Shown here one piece after another: positions 39,810-47,520 of a DNA stretch of 64,000 bases. Source of the stretch: JAJRXR01 sp041402005 (lineage in GTDB: Bacteria > Planctomycetota > Phycisphaerae > Phycisphaerales > UBA1924); contig JAWKTB010000002.1 of NCBI GenBank assembly GCA_041402005.1, positions 372,001 to 436,000 of the forward strand, in the 5' to 3' direction. The translations under genes and the position numbers were made by a program. Every line of letters begins with the position of its first letter. Position 1 is the stretch's first letter. The notes below the pieces were generated by a model that was not told the DNA's origin, made no database searches, and saw only the letters and a list, made by a program, of their open reading frames with translations.

Positions 39810-40486
39810 TTCGGGGTCCCGCCTCGGCGGATCCGCTGCAAACTGGCGTCCGAGGTGCGCAGGGCGGCCTCCCTCGCGAGCTGGGCGAGGCGAACGCGGC
39901 TGGACTCGCCCAGCTTGCGGCAGATCGACTGACGGTGGTTGTCGATCGTCTTGCGAGAGCGGTGCAGCAAGCGGGCGATCTCGTCCAGTGAGTGCGCTTG
40001 GCCCAGCAGGGCGAGCACCTCCAGCTCGCGCTTGCTCAGGACGTCCAGCGGGCCGAGGTCGACCAGGCCAGATTCGACGACTTCGAGGTCGGCGCTGACG
40101 GGATCGTGCTCGCCCTGGTGCGAGACGATGAGGACGTGGTGGCACCCCCCGTCGGCGCCCGGGGCGGGCCAGAGGGTGCACTGGAGCTGACGTCCCCGGT
40201 AGACGCGGCGGACGACGATCGGGCGGCGCGTGGTCAGCACGCGCGCGGCGATGGACGCCCACTCGTCGATGCAGTCGGGGGGGAAGTGCTGGTTGTGAGC
40301 TGAGCCGATGACCGCGCGGGGGTCGTCGATCCCGAACAGGCGCGTGAAACGTGCGTTGGCGAAGTGGAAGACGCCTCCGGCGTCCACGATCGCGACGCCG
40401 ATTGCGGGGTCGGAAATCAGCGCGGCCCAGGCGAGATCGGTGTTGGAGATCTGCGGCGGGGTGGGGAGGAGGTGCGATTCAGTCAT
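39806..40486 (-). CDS. PAS-LuxR family transcriptional regulator (paralogue 1)
   Basis: A 226-aa regulator with an N-terminal PAS domain (about 20-130: SDPAIGVAIVDAGG, FHFANARFTRLFG) and a C-terminal LuxR-type HTH with LSKRELEVLALLG, SLDEIARLLHRSRKTID and HRQSICRKLG. It has no receiver domain and no autoinducer domain, so control is through the PAS sensor. I use the ATG at 40486; an ATG 21 nt earlier is possible. It is about 60 percent similar by eye to the next gene, arranged in tandem on the same strand, most likely after duplication. Confidence 0.88.
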   Translation of the reverse strand: MTESHLLPTPPQISNTDLAWAALISDPAIGVAIVDAGGVFHFANARFTRLFGIDDPRAVIGSAHNQHFPPDCIDEWASIAARVLTTRRPIVVRRVYRGRQLQCTLWPAPGADGGCHHVLIVSHQGEHDPVSADLEVVESGLVDLGPLDVLSKRELEVLALLGQAHSLDEIARLLHRSRKTIDNHRQSICRKLGESSRVRLAQLAREAALRTSDASLQRIRRGGTPN

Positions 40487-40591
40487 GCAGATCGTATGGG
40501 AACGCACATCCAGGGCGTGAGGACGTGCGGCGTGCGCCCTGAAAAAATAGGGCGAACACCCGCTTGTGATCGGGTGGGGTGAACACCCCGC

Positions 40592-41260
40592 TTAGTTCCG
40601 GCGGGTGCGGGTGCGCTTGAGGGCGGCGTCGGAGACCTCAAGACCCGCGGACTCGGCGATCTGGGCGAGGCGGACGCGGCTGGACTCGCCGAGCTTGCGC
40701 GCGATCGACTGGCGGTGGTTGTCGATCGTCTTGCGCGAGCGGTGCAGAATCTTGGCGATCTGGTCGAGCGTCATGCCGTGCTTGATGAGGGCGAGCACCT
40801 CGAGCTCGCGCCGGGTGAGGACGTCGAGGGGGCCGAGGTCGGCAGTCTTGGACTCGATGATCTCGAACTCCCCATCTCGGTCGGGGATGTCGTGCTCGCC
40901 CTCGTGGGTGATGACGAGGATGCACTTGTCGCCGTGATCGCACTCGAGCAGGCGCATCGCGGACTGGATCTGCGTGCCCCGGCGGATGGAGCGGAGGACG
41001 ACGGGCTGGCCGGTGTCGGCGATCCGGCGGAGGATCTGGAGGCGTTCCTCGCTCCAGTCGGCGGGGAAGAGGTCGCCGAGCTTCTTGCCGACGACGTCCT
41101 CGGGCTCGGCGGCGAGGAAGAGCTGGGCGGTCTTGCGGTTGGCGAAGCGGATCGTGCCATCGACCGCGACGACGGCGACGCCGACCGCCGGGTCGGAGAC
41201 CAGAGCGTCCCACGCGATGTCGCCGAACGGACCGGACTGAGTCGGAGCCTCGCCGGCCAT
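40592..41260 (-). CDS. PAS-LuxR family transcriptional regulator (paralogue 2)
   Basis: A 222-aa protein with the same PAS plus LuxR layout as its neighbour: SDPAVGVAVVAVDG and IRFANRKTAQLF in the PAS part, LTRRELEVLALIK, TLDQIAKILHRSRKTID and HRQSIARKLG in the HTH. The two share long identical stretches in the HTH and a linker ending LGPLDVL. The ATG at 41260 has AAAGGAG upstream; TACACT is about 36 nt before it. DNA targets are unknown, but the near-identical recognition helices predict overlapping binding sites. Confidence 0.9.
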   Translation of the reverse strand: MAGEAPTQSGPFGDIAWDALVSDPAVGVAVVAVDGTIRFANRKTAQLFLAAEPEDVVGKKLGDLFPADWSEERLQILRRIADTGQPVVLRSIRRGTQIQSAMRLLECDHGDKCILVITHEGEHDIPDRDGEFEIIESKTADLGPLDVLTRRELEVLALIKHGMTLDQIAKILHRSRKTIDNHRQSIARKLGESSRVRLAQIAESAGLEVSDAALKRTRTRRN

Positions 41261-41343
41261 GCGGCGTCTCCTTTGTCCACGAGCCCCTGGGCAGTAGTGT
41301 ATTCGCCCTAGGAGGGCAAGCGAGGTCATGTGATCAGAATTGG

Positions 41344-41371
41344 CCAACTCCCGCCACGGGGCGGGAGTTGG
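41344..41371 (-). terminator. perfect 11-bp hairpin downstream of the glutamate dehydrogenase gene
   Basis: Arms ccaactcccgc (41344-41354) and gcgggagttgg (41361-41371) are perfectly complementary with a 6-nt loop. The hairpin is 48 nt beyond the dehydrogenase stop on the minus strand. No strong U-run follows, so it could be a terminator or a 3' stabilising structure. Confidence 0.55.
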
Positions 41372-41418
41372 TGAGGGCATTACGGTATGTCCCTGGCGTG
41401 AAGGGGCGTTTCAGGGGC

Positions 41419-42807
41419 TTACGGGAAGATCCCGCGCACGTTGTAGACGGCGCCGAGGTGCTCCAGGGCGGCGGCGAAGGCGGCGGTCCGCAGGTCGCAC
41501 CCGTAGCGGGCCCGGGTGGCGAGCGTGCGTCGGGCGGCGCCGACCATGTGGCGGTTCAGCTCGCGGTCGACGACCTCGGCGTCCCAGATCTGGCTGGACT
41601 TGTTCTGGAGCCACTCGAAGTAGGAGACGGTGACGCCGCCCGCGTTGGCGAGAATGGCGGGGATGACCTCGATGCCCTTGGCCATAAGGGCGCGGTCGCC
41701 CGAGGGGTCGCAGGGGGCGTTGGCGCCCTCGGCGACGACCTTGCAGTCGAGCCAGTTGGCCTGCTTGGCCTTGACCATCTGCTCGAGGGCGCCGGGGATG
41801 AAGCAGTCGACCTTGGTGCGGTAGAACTCTTCCTCGTTGATCTCGTCGGCGCCGGTCTTGGTGGCGCCGCCGGAGCCGGTGGTGGCGCCGTCACCGAAGC
41901 CCTTGACGCCGCCGGTGCGTTGGCAGTGCTCGGCGAGAGCGTGGGCGTCGATGCCCTTGTCGTTGCGGATGCCGCCGGTGTGGTCCATGACGGCGAGGAT
42001 CTTGGCGCCCATGTCCTGGAGGATGCGTCCGGCCCAGGAGCCGACGTTGCCGTACCCGAGCAGCGAGATGGTCATGCCCTGGATGGGGATGTTGATGCCG
42101 GGGAGCATCTCGGCGAGGACGTCGGCGACGCCCTGGCCCGTGGCCTTCTCGCGACCGAGGGAGCCGCCGAACTCGACGGGCTTGCCGGTGACGACGCGGA
42201 TGCCGTCGTGGGCGTCGCTGGCTTCGTTCTGCATCATGTAGGTGTCGGCGAACCAGGCCATGATCTGTGCGTTGGTGCCGACGTCGGGGGCGGGGATGTC
42301 GATCTCGGGGCCGATCATGTGGGCGATGGCGGAGCAGTAGCGGCGTGTGACGCGCTCGAGCTCGGAGATGGAGAGCTTGCGTGGGTCGCACTTCACGCCG
42401 CCCTTGCCGCCGCCGTAGGGGATGCGGACGAGCGCGGACTTCATGGTCATGAGCAGAGCGAGGCTCTTGACGTCGTCGAGGTGGACGTCCTCGTGGTAGC
42501 GGAAGCCGCCCTTGTAGGGGCCGAGCGCGTTGTTGTGCTGGATGCGGTAGCCCTTGAAGAGGCGGTGGTGCCCGTCGTCCATGCGGACGGGGAAGTGGAC
42601 CATGACCTCGTTCTTGGGCTGGGCGAGGATGATGCGGACGCGGTGCTTGAGGTCGATGATGTCGGCGGCGCCGAGCATCGTCGAGACGGTCTGCAGATAG
42701 AGATTGTCGGGATCGTCGGGGAAGCTGAGCTCTTCGACGACCGGGTCGCGGGAAACAGTTTCAATCTTGGAGCCGTTTGCGGTTTCGGTCGTCGTTGCGG
42801 TTGTCAT
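41419..42807 (-). CDS. Glu/Leu/Phe/Val dehydrogenase (glutamate dehydrogenase-like)
   Basis: NAD(P)-dependent oxidative deamination of glutamate or a related amino acid. The 462-aa protein has the dimerisation and substrate domain with GPYKGGFRYH, the catalytic Lys in PYGGGKGGVKCDP, and the conserved PAPDVGTN; the Rossmann domain has LGYGNVGSWAG. A small insertion with ATTGSGGATKTG lies near residue 300, and the C-terminal WLQNKSSQ is typical of GDH. The start MTTATT follows a GGTGCGGATCC context without clear Shine-Dalgarno. The fold and length favour GDH over leucine dehydrogenase; cofactor not assigned. Confidence 0.93.
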   Translation of the reverse strand: MTTATTTETANGSKIETVSRDPVVEELSFPDDPDNLYLQTVSTMLGAADIIDLKHRVRIILAQPKNEVMVHFPVRMDDGHHRLFKGYRIQHNNALGPYKGGFRYHEDVHLDDVKSLALLMTMKSALVRIPYGGGKGGVKCDPRKLSISELERVTRRYCSAIAHMIGPEIDIPAPDVGTNAQIMAWFADTYMMQNEASDAHDGIRVVTGKPVEFGGSLGREKATGQGVADVLAEMLPGINIPIQGMTISLLGYGNVGSWAGRILQDMGAKILAVMDHTGGIRNDKGIDAHALAEHCQRTGGVKGFGDGATTGSGGATKTGADEINEEEFYRTKVDCFIPGALEQMVKAKQANWLDCKVVAEGANAPCDPSGDRALMAKGIEVIPAILANAGGVTVSYFEWLQNKSSQIWDAEVVDRELNRHMVGAARRTLATRARYGCDLRTAAFAAALEHLGAVYNVRGIFP

Positions 42808-43248
42808 CGGTGCGGATCCCAGTGTTGAGGCTTGACGCCGCGCCTCGCGGCGTATCGGGACGATATCGGCCGACCCGGGGCGAGTCTTGCCCGCGAGCAT
42901 GGATCGGGACGTAACGGCACGCCATCCTGGCCCGAGAGGCGGGAGGGGGAGCCCGCCCACCGGTCCGATGATAGTCCTGGGGAGCGGGGATCCCGGCGAA
43001 TTCCGGGGCGCCGGGAGGGGGCTTTTCCCGTCGCGGGGCGCGTTCTACGATGGAGACCCATCAGTTGGGAGGCCGGTCCGCGGCCGGGGCGTGCGCCCCG
43101 GGGCGGCAGGAGGTTGGACAATCGAGCGCCCCGTCACGGGGCAGGCTCCCGAGGACGCCTTGGCGTCCATGGGGGTTGGCGGCTCCTCGGGCCGCGCCCA
43201 TCACCGGCCGGGCGCGAGAGACCGAGCGGGCACGCCGGAAGGAACCAC
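42808..43248. promoter_or_regulatory. divergent intergenic region holding the rpsA promoter and a long structured leader
   Basis: A 441-nt gap between gdh (minus) and rpsA (plus). TACGAT at 43046-43051, with a weak TTTTCC 17 nt upstream, is the best rpsA -10 and would give a leader of about 190 nt. That leader contains several dyads: gccccggggc (around 43097-43106), gcgccccgtcacggggc (43127-43143) and gaggacgccttggcgtcc (43150-43167). Long leaders on rpsA are used for S1 autoregulation in other bacteria. Open frames inside the gap look like chance. Nothing else is seen here. Confidence 0.5.
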
Positions 43249-45006
43249 ATGATCGACGAGACTCTGATCGCGTCCCTGGGGGTCGCCGACGCCGACGCCG
43301 AGAAACTGATGCGCGAGGCGTTCGGCTCGACCGAGGCGGACATGGACAGCCTGCTGGGCGATCAGGCCCAGGACATGTCGCCGGGTTCGCTGATCAAGGG
43401 ACGGGTCATCGGCTTCGCGGGCGACGACGTCGTCGTCGAGGTCGGGCTCAAGAGCGAGGGTCTGATCCCGAAGGAGGAGTTCTCGGGGATGCCGGACCTC
43501 AAGGTCGGCGACGAGGTCGACGTCCTCCTCGAGACGATCGAGGGCGACAGCGGGCTCGTCGCGCTCTCGAAGCGCAAGGCCGACCGCCAGATCGCCTGGC
43601 AGCGCATCACCGAGACCACGCGCCAGGGCGACGAGGTCGAGGGCACGGTCATGCGCAAGATCAAGGGCGGCCTGCTCGTGGACATCGGCGTCCCCGTCTT
43701 CCTCCCCGCCTCGCAGGTCGACATCCGTCGCCCGCACGACATCGGGGAGTTCATCGGGCGCAAGATCCGGGCCGAGATCCTCAAGATCGACCAGGACCGT
43801 CGCAACATCGTCATCTCGCGTCGCAAGCTGATCGAGCACGAGCGGGACACGGCCAAGAAGCGCCTGCTCGAGACGCTCACCGAGGGCGACATCGTCAAGG
43901 GCACGGTCAAGAACATCGCCGACTTCGGCGCGTTCGTGGACCTGGGCGGGATCGACGGCCTGCTGCACATCACCGACATGTCCTGGGGGCGGATCAACCA
44001 CCCCTCCGAGCTCGTCAAGATCGACGACAAGATCGACGTCAAGATCCTCAACATCGACCGGGAGAAGGAGAAGATCGCCCTCGGCCTCAAGCAGACCGAG
44101 TCCAGCCCCTGGGAGGAGATCGAGGCCAAGTTCCCGGTCGGCTCGCGGATCAAGGGCGAGGTGGTCAACATCATGTCCTACGGCGCCTTCGTCCGTCTCG
44201 AGGACGGCATCGAGGGCCTGGTGCACATCTCCGAGATGTCCTGGACCCGGCGCGTCAACCACCCCTCCGAGATGATCTCCGTCGGCGAGGAGGTCGATGT
44301 CGTCGTCCTCGACATCGACAAGAACAAGCAGGAGATCTCCCTCGGCATGAAGCAGACCGAGGTCAACCCCTGGGAGCTCGTCAGCGAGAAGTACCCTCCC
44401 GGCACGGTCATCCACGGCACGGTCCGCAACCTCGCCAACTACGGCGCGTTCGTCGAGATCGAGCCCGGCATCGACGGGCTGCTTCACATCTCCGACATGT
44501 CCTGGACGAAGAAGGTCACGCACCCCAACGAGCTCTACAAGAAGGGCGACGAGGTCGAGTGCGTCGTCCTCGAGGTCGACCAGGAGAAGCAGCGCGTCAG
44601 CCTGGGCGTCAAGCAGCTCGCTGAGGATCCGTGGATCGAGGCGATCCCGGGCGCCTACCAGCCCGGCATGGTCGTGCGGGGCAAGGTGACGAAGATCACC
44701 AACTTCGGGGTGTTCGTCGAGCTCGAGGACGACCTCGAGGGCCTGCTGCACATCTCGGAGCTGGCCGACCACAAGGTCGACAACCCCCAGGACGTGGTGA
44801 AGGCCAACGAGGAGATCGACGTCAAGATCCTGCGCGTGGACACCGCCGAGCGGAAGATCGGCCTCTCGCTCAAGCGGGCGCAGTGGGGCGACACGAGCGG
44901 GGGCGACTCGGGCGGGGGCGATTCGGGCGGGTACACCCCCGACATGCCCTCGCGGGGCGGCATGGACGATCACGGCTCCATGGGCACCGACAAGATCTCG
45001 TTCTGA
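43249..45006 (+). CDS. rpsA: 30S ribosomal protein S1
   Basis: RNA-binding ribosomal protein that brings mRNA to the 30S subunit. The 585-aa protein carries six S1 (OB-fold) domains of about 70 residues, beginning near residues 45, 125, 210, 297, 385 and 470; domain ends are marked by repeats such as GIDGLLHITDMSW, GIEGLVHISEMSW and GIDGLLHISDMSW. The C-terminal 45 residues are Gly/Asp/Ser rich and end in KISF. The ATG has GGAAGGA upstream. The gene ends in a strong intrinsic terminator. In a leaderless-prone genome, S1-independent initiation would be relevant to translation. Confidence 0.97.
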   Translation: MIDETLIASLGVADADAEKLMREAFGSTEADMDSLLGDQAQDMSPGSLIKGRVIGFAGDDVVVEVGLKSEGLIPKEEFSGMPDLKVGDEVDVLLETIEGDSGLVALSKRKADRQIAWQRITETTRQGDEVEGTVMRKIKGGLLVDIGVPVFLPASQVDIRRPHDIGEFIGRKIRAEILKIDQDRRNIVISRRKLIEHERDTAKKRLLETLTEGDIVKGTVKNIADFGAFVDLGGIDGLLHITDMSWGRINHPSELVKIDDKIDVKILNIDREKEKIALGLKQTESSPWEEIEAKFPVGSRIKGEVVNIMSYGAFVRLEDGIEGLVHISEMSWTRRVNHPSEMISVGEEVDVVVLDIDKNKQEISLGMKQTEVNPWELVSEKYPPGTVIHGTVRNLANYGAFVEIEPGIDGLLHISDMSWTKKVTHPNELYKKGDEVECVVLEVDQEKQRVSLGVKQLAEDPWIEAIPGAYQPGMVVRGKVTKITNFGVFVELEDDLEGLLHISELADHKVDNPQDVVKANEEIDVKILRVDTAERKIGLSLKRAQWGDTSGGDSGGGDSGGYTPDMPSRGGMDDHGSMGTDKISF

Positions 45007-45028
45007 GCGAGTCCGAGGCCTGAAGCAC

Positions 45029-45064
45029 AACCGCCCCGGGGAGTCCCCGGGGCGGTTTTCTTTG
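45029..45064 (+). terminator. intrinsic terminator of rpsA
   Basis: A GC-rich stem, accgccccgggg paired with ccccggggcggt around a 3-nt loop, is followed by tttctttg. This is the clearest rho-independent terminator in the window. Confidence 0.9.
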
Positions 45065-45178
45065 GATCGGGCTTGGGCAGCGCCGCGTAGGATCTCGTGC
45101 CGCGACGCGCCGGGTCCTGTGGATCGGGCGTCGCCCGAGGCGTGCCGTGGTCCAGAGGATCGGCGGGGGCGCCGGCGC

Positions 45179-45259
45179 CTAGCAGAGCGCGATGAAGCTC
45201 AGGAGGGCGAGCATCGCGATGCGACGGCGGGTGGGGGTGAGCTTGAACAGGTCGCTCAT
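45179..45259 (-). CDS. 26-residue membrane microprotein
   Basis: A 27-codon frame reading MSDLFKLTPTRRRIAMLAL and ending in a hydrophobic stretch and a C-terminal Cys. Its layout (short polar N-terminus, RRR, then 14 hydrophobic residues) is that of a single-pass small membrane protein. The ribosome binding site AAGGAG lies 6 nt before the ATG on the minus strand, the best evidence for translation. It lies between the rpsA terminator and a plus-strand exported-protein gene whose own start I place well downstream. No family is recognised; short length leaves real doubt. Confidence 0.5.
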   Translation of the reverse strand: MSDLFKLTPTRRRIAMLALLSFIALC

Positions 45260-45407
45260 GGGAACTCCTTCTCTTCCGTTGTCGAGGCCGGGCACTGAAT
45301 CATGGCGCCGGTCTCGGGGAGCGCCAAGGCCAACGCCCTGGTTCCGGGGAGGAGGCTCAAGAATTCCCGTTCTCGGACCGGGGCGGGGGTCGTCCTGTGC
45401 GGGCGGC

Positions 45408-47336
45408 GTGAGGCCTGGCGACACGGCGCGTTGCGTTCTGGCAACACGGGCATTCGTCGTGCTCGCCCTGGGCGTCGTGACGCTGGGGATGTCGCCGGCC
45501 CATGGGTGGGCGCAGCAGCTCCAGCTCGAGGCGAGGCCGGCGTCCGAGAACAGCGTCGAGCCGCCTGGCCCGGTGGAGACGATGGAGGCGTACAAGCTGG
45601 TGCGCACGTGGGTGGACGCGGGCGAGGCGCCCGAGTCGCCGCCGGTGGGCGTGCTGCCCAGGGCGGGTGGCGCATCGGTCGTGCTGATGCGCGCGGGGCG
45701 CGTCGTCGGGCGGGGCGACTCGATGAGTGAGTCCGGGGACACGCCCGGGCGGGCGATCTGGCGGGCGGCGAAGGACGCGATCGACGAGGCGCGTCGCCAC
45801 CCGGCGTCCGAGGAGGATGACGACGCCAAGAAGATCGCGCTGAGTCTCGAGCTGGCGGGCGCGCCCGTTCCCATGTCCGGCGCGGAGCTGATCAGCCCGG
45901 CGTTGACGCTCTCGCCCGGGCTCGATGGCATCGCGGTCCGGCGGGGGGACACGCTGGTCGCGGCCTTCCCCGGCGCGATCCTCCGGCGCAATACGGACGC
46001 GGGGCGGGCGATCGGCTCACTCGTGACGGGGTTGACGGGGAACATCGAGGATGCGCTCACGCCCCCGACGAAGCTCGCGGAGCGCGGGTTGCAGTTCTAC
46101 CGCTTCCGCGTGTCGCACGTGGCGGAGCCAAAGCCTGGCGACGCGGCGGTCTTCCTGCACCGGGGGGGGCGGGTCGTGGACGTTCGCGAGCTGACGACGC
46201 CGGCGCTGGTGCGGTTTGCCGAGGGGGTCGCGGCGCACCTGGAGGCGAGGCGCTGGCCAGGGGTCGAGCGATTCGGATTGCTGAGCACGTTCGACCCGAT
46301 CGCGGGTCGGCACGAGGGGATGGTGGAGGAGGCGACGGCCCAGGCGGTGGCGGCGTTGGCGCTGGCGCGCCTGGCGCGCACGCCGGGCGTCGATCGTGGG
46401 GCGGCGGAGAACGCGACGCGCGCCGCGCGGGGGATCCTCTCGGACCTCGTCGTGGTGGAGGACGCCGAGCGCTTGGCGCCGATCGACCCCGAGTCTGGCG
46501 ATCAGGTCTCGCCCCCGCCCCCGACGGCGTGGGAGCAGGACGCGTCGGCGGCGGCGTGCGTGATCGCGCTGGCGGAGCTGGGCTCGGAGGCGGTCGCCGT
46601 CGATCCGGACCTGACCTTGCTGCGTGACAAGACGCTCAAGCGCCTCGACGCGTCGTTCGACGCGAAGGAGGGCTTCGCCTCGGGGGTCGAGAAGGAGGCG
46701 ACCGGGCTCGTGGCGTACGGGATCGTGCGCGCGTTCACGGTCTTCGGGCGGGGCGACGCCGCGCGGGCGCGGGCCGCCGTTGCCAGCGTCTACACGCAGA
46801 CCCCCGCGAACCTGCTCGTCAGCCAGATGCCGTGGCTGGGGTGGGCGGACATCGAGTTGTCGCGTGCCGAGGGTCGGTCGGTCGCGTCGGCGTCGCTTCT
46901 GCGCGAGATGCGGGCCGAGGTCTGGGCGCACCAGTTGACGCGTGCGGACGTTTCGGGCGACGACGCGGACCTGCTGGGCGGGATCGTCTTCACCCGCGGA
47001 CGGGCGGTCCTCCCGACCTGGCACAGCGCCCGCCCCCTGGCGGTGATCGCGACGATGCTGGGCGAGCGCGGGCTGACGCCCGGGTGGATCCGGGGGGGCG
47101 AGGCGCCGGGGGAACTCATCAGGCTGCTGGACTCGGTCCGGTTCTTGAGGCAGCTGGCGGCGGACCCGAGCGTGGGGCACATGTACGCCCGCCCGGAGCG
47201 GGCGATGTGGGGGGTCCGCCAGGCGCTGTGGGACCAGCGGATGCCGACGGATGCGAGCGCGTTGACGCTGCTGACGGTGTGCGAGACGGTGCGGAGCCTG
47301 GACGAGCTGGGGCGTCGGGCGGAGCGGTCGCCGTAA
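45408..47336 (+). CDS. exported hypothetical protein
   Basis: A 642-aa protein with a signal peptide (FVVLALGVVTLGM, cleavage near GWAQ). I take the GTG at 45408, because it gives a normal signal peptide; the longer frame begins in the intergenic region and crosses the microprotein gene. The mature part has an AMMECR1-like beginning (RAGRVVGRGDS) followed by a long helical section with WEQDASAAACVIALAEL and VEKEATGLVAYGIVRAFTVF, which resembles an alpha/alpha toroid such as terpenoid cyclase or glycosidase folds. No catalytic residues could be fixed. Function unknown. Confidence 0.78.
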   Translation: MRPGDTARCVLATRAFVVLALGVVTLGMSPAHGWAQQLQLEARPASENSVEPPGPVETMEAYKLVRTWVDAGEAPESPPVGVLPRAGGASVVLMRAGRVVGRGDSMSESGDTPGRAIWRAAKDAIDEARRHPASEEDDDAKKIALSLELAGAPVPMSGAELISPALTLSPGLDGIAVRRGDTLVAAFPGAILRRNTDAGRAIGSLVTGLTGNIEDALTPPTKLAERGLQFYRFRVSHVAEPKPGDAAVFLHRGGRVVDVRELTTPALVRFAEGVAAHLEARRWPGVERFGLLSTFDPIAGRHEGMVEEATAQAVAALALARLARTPGVDRGAAENATRAARGILSDLVVVEDAERLAPIDPESGDQVSPPPPTAWEQDASAAACVIALAELGSEAVAVDPDLTLLRDKTLKRLDASFDAKEGFASGVEKEATGLVAYGIVRAFTVFGRGDAARARAAVASVYTQTPANLLVSQMPWLGWADIELSRAEGRSVASASLLREMRAEVWAHQLTRADVSGDDADLLGGIVFTRGRAVLPTWHSARPLAVIATMLGERGLTPGWIRGGEAPGELIRLLDSVRFLRQLAADPSVGHMYARPERAMWGVRQALWDQRMPTDASALTLLTVCETVRSLDELGRRAERSP

Positions 47337-47393
47337 AACATTGAAAATCAAGTATTTATCTCGCTCGCGAGGCCGAGGCGCCGGGCTGTTTTC

Positions 47394-47436
47394 GTGCGCG
47401 CGCGTGCGCGCGTATAGCAGTTTGGCGACCTAGAAT
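47394..47436 (+). promoter_or_regulatory. gyrA promoter region with an alternating purine-pyrimidine tract
   Basis: From 47394 to 47416 the sequence gtgcgcgcgcgtgcgcgcg followed by tata alternates purine and pyrimidine without a break, 23 bp of Z-DNA-prone sequence. The -10 candidate TAGAAT is at 47431-47436; a -35 at 17-nt spacing would fall inside the alternating tract. An AT-rich patch (47336-47361) lies further upstream. gyrA expression is supercoiling-sensitive in other bacteria, so this tract could be functional. Confidence 0.5.
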
Positions 47437-47520
47437 CGGGGACGCCCAGGGTCGCCCCTGAGACGCCCCGAGAGGGCTCCCAGGGGCCCCCAGAGTTGGG
47501 CGTGTGGGAGCGGGCAAGGC

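Noticed and set aside
41368..42828. 486-aa plus-strand frame antisense to the glutamate dehydrogenase gene
   Set aside because: Val/Gly/Ala/Asp-biased mirror translation with no domain; the opposite strand encodes a clear dehydrogenase.
42887..43252. 121-aa frame in the rpsA leader
   Set aside because: Composition typical of GC-rich noncoding DNA, no ribosome binding site, overlaps structured leader.
43201..45030. 609-aa minus-strand frame antisense to rpsA
   Set aside because: Low-complexity Leu/Asp/Val composition and exact overlap with a confident ribosomal protein gene.
45062..45298. 78-aa plus-strand frame between rpsA and the exported-protein gene
   Set aside because: No ribosome binding site or hydrophobic or domain signal; the minus-strand microprotein is better supported.
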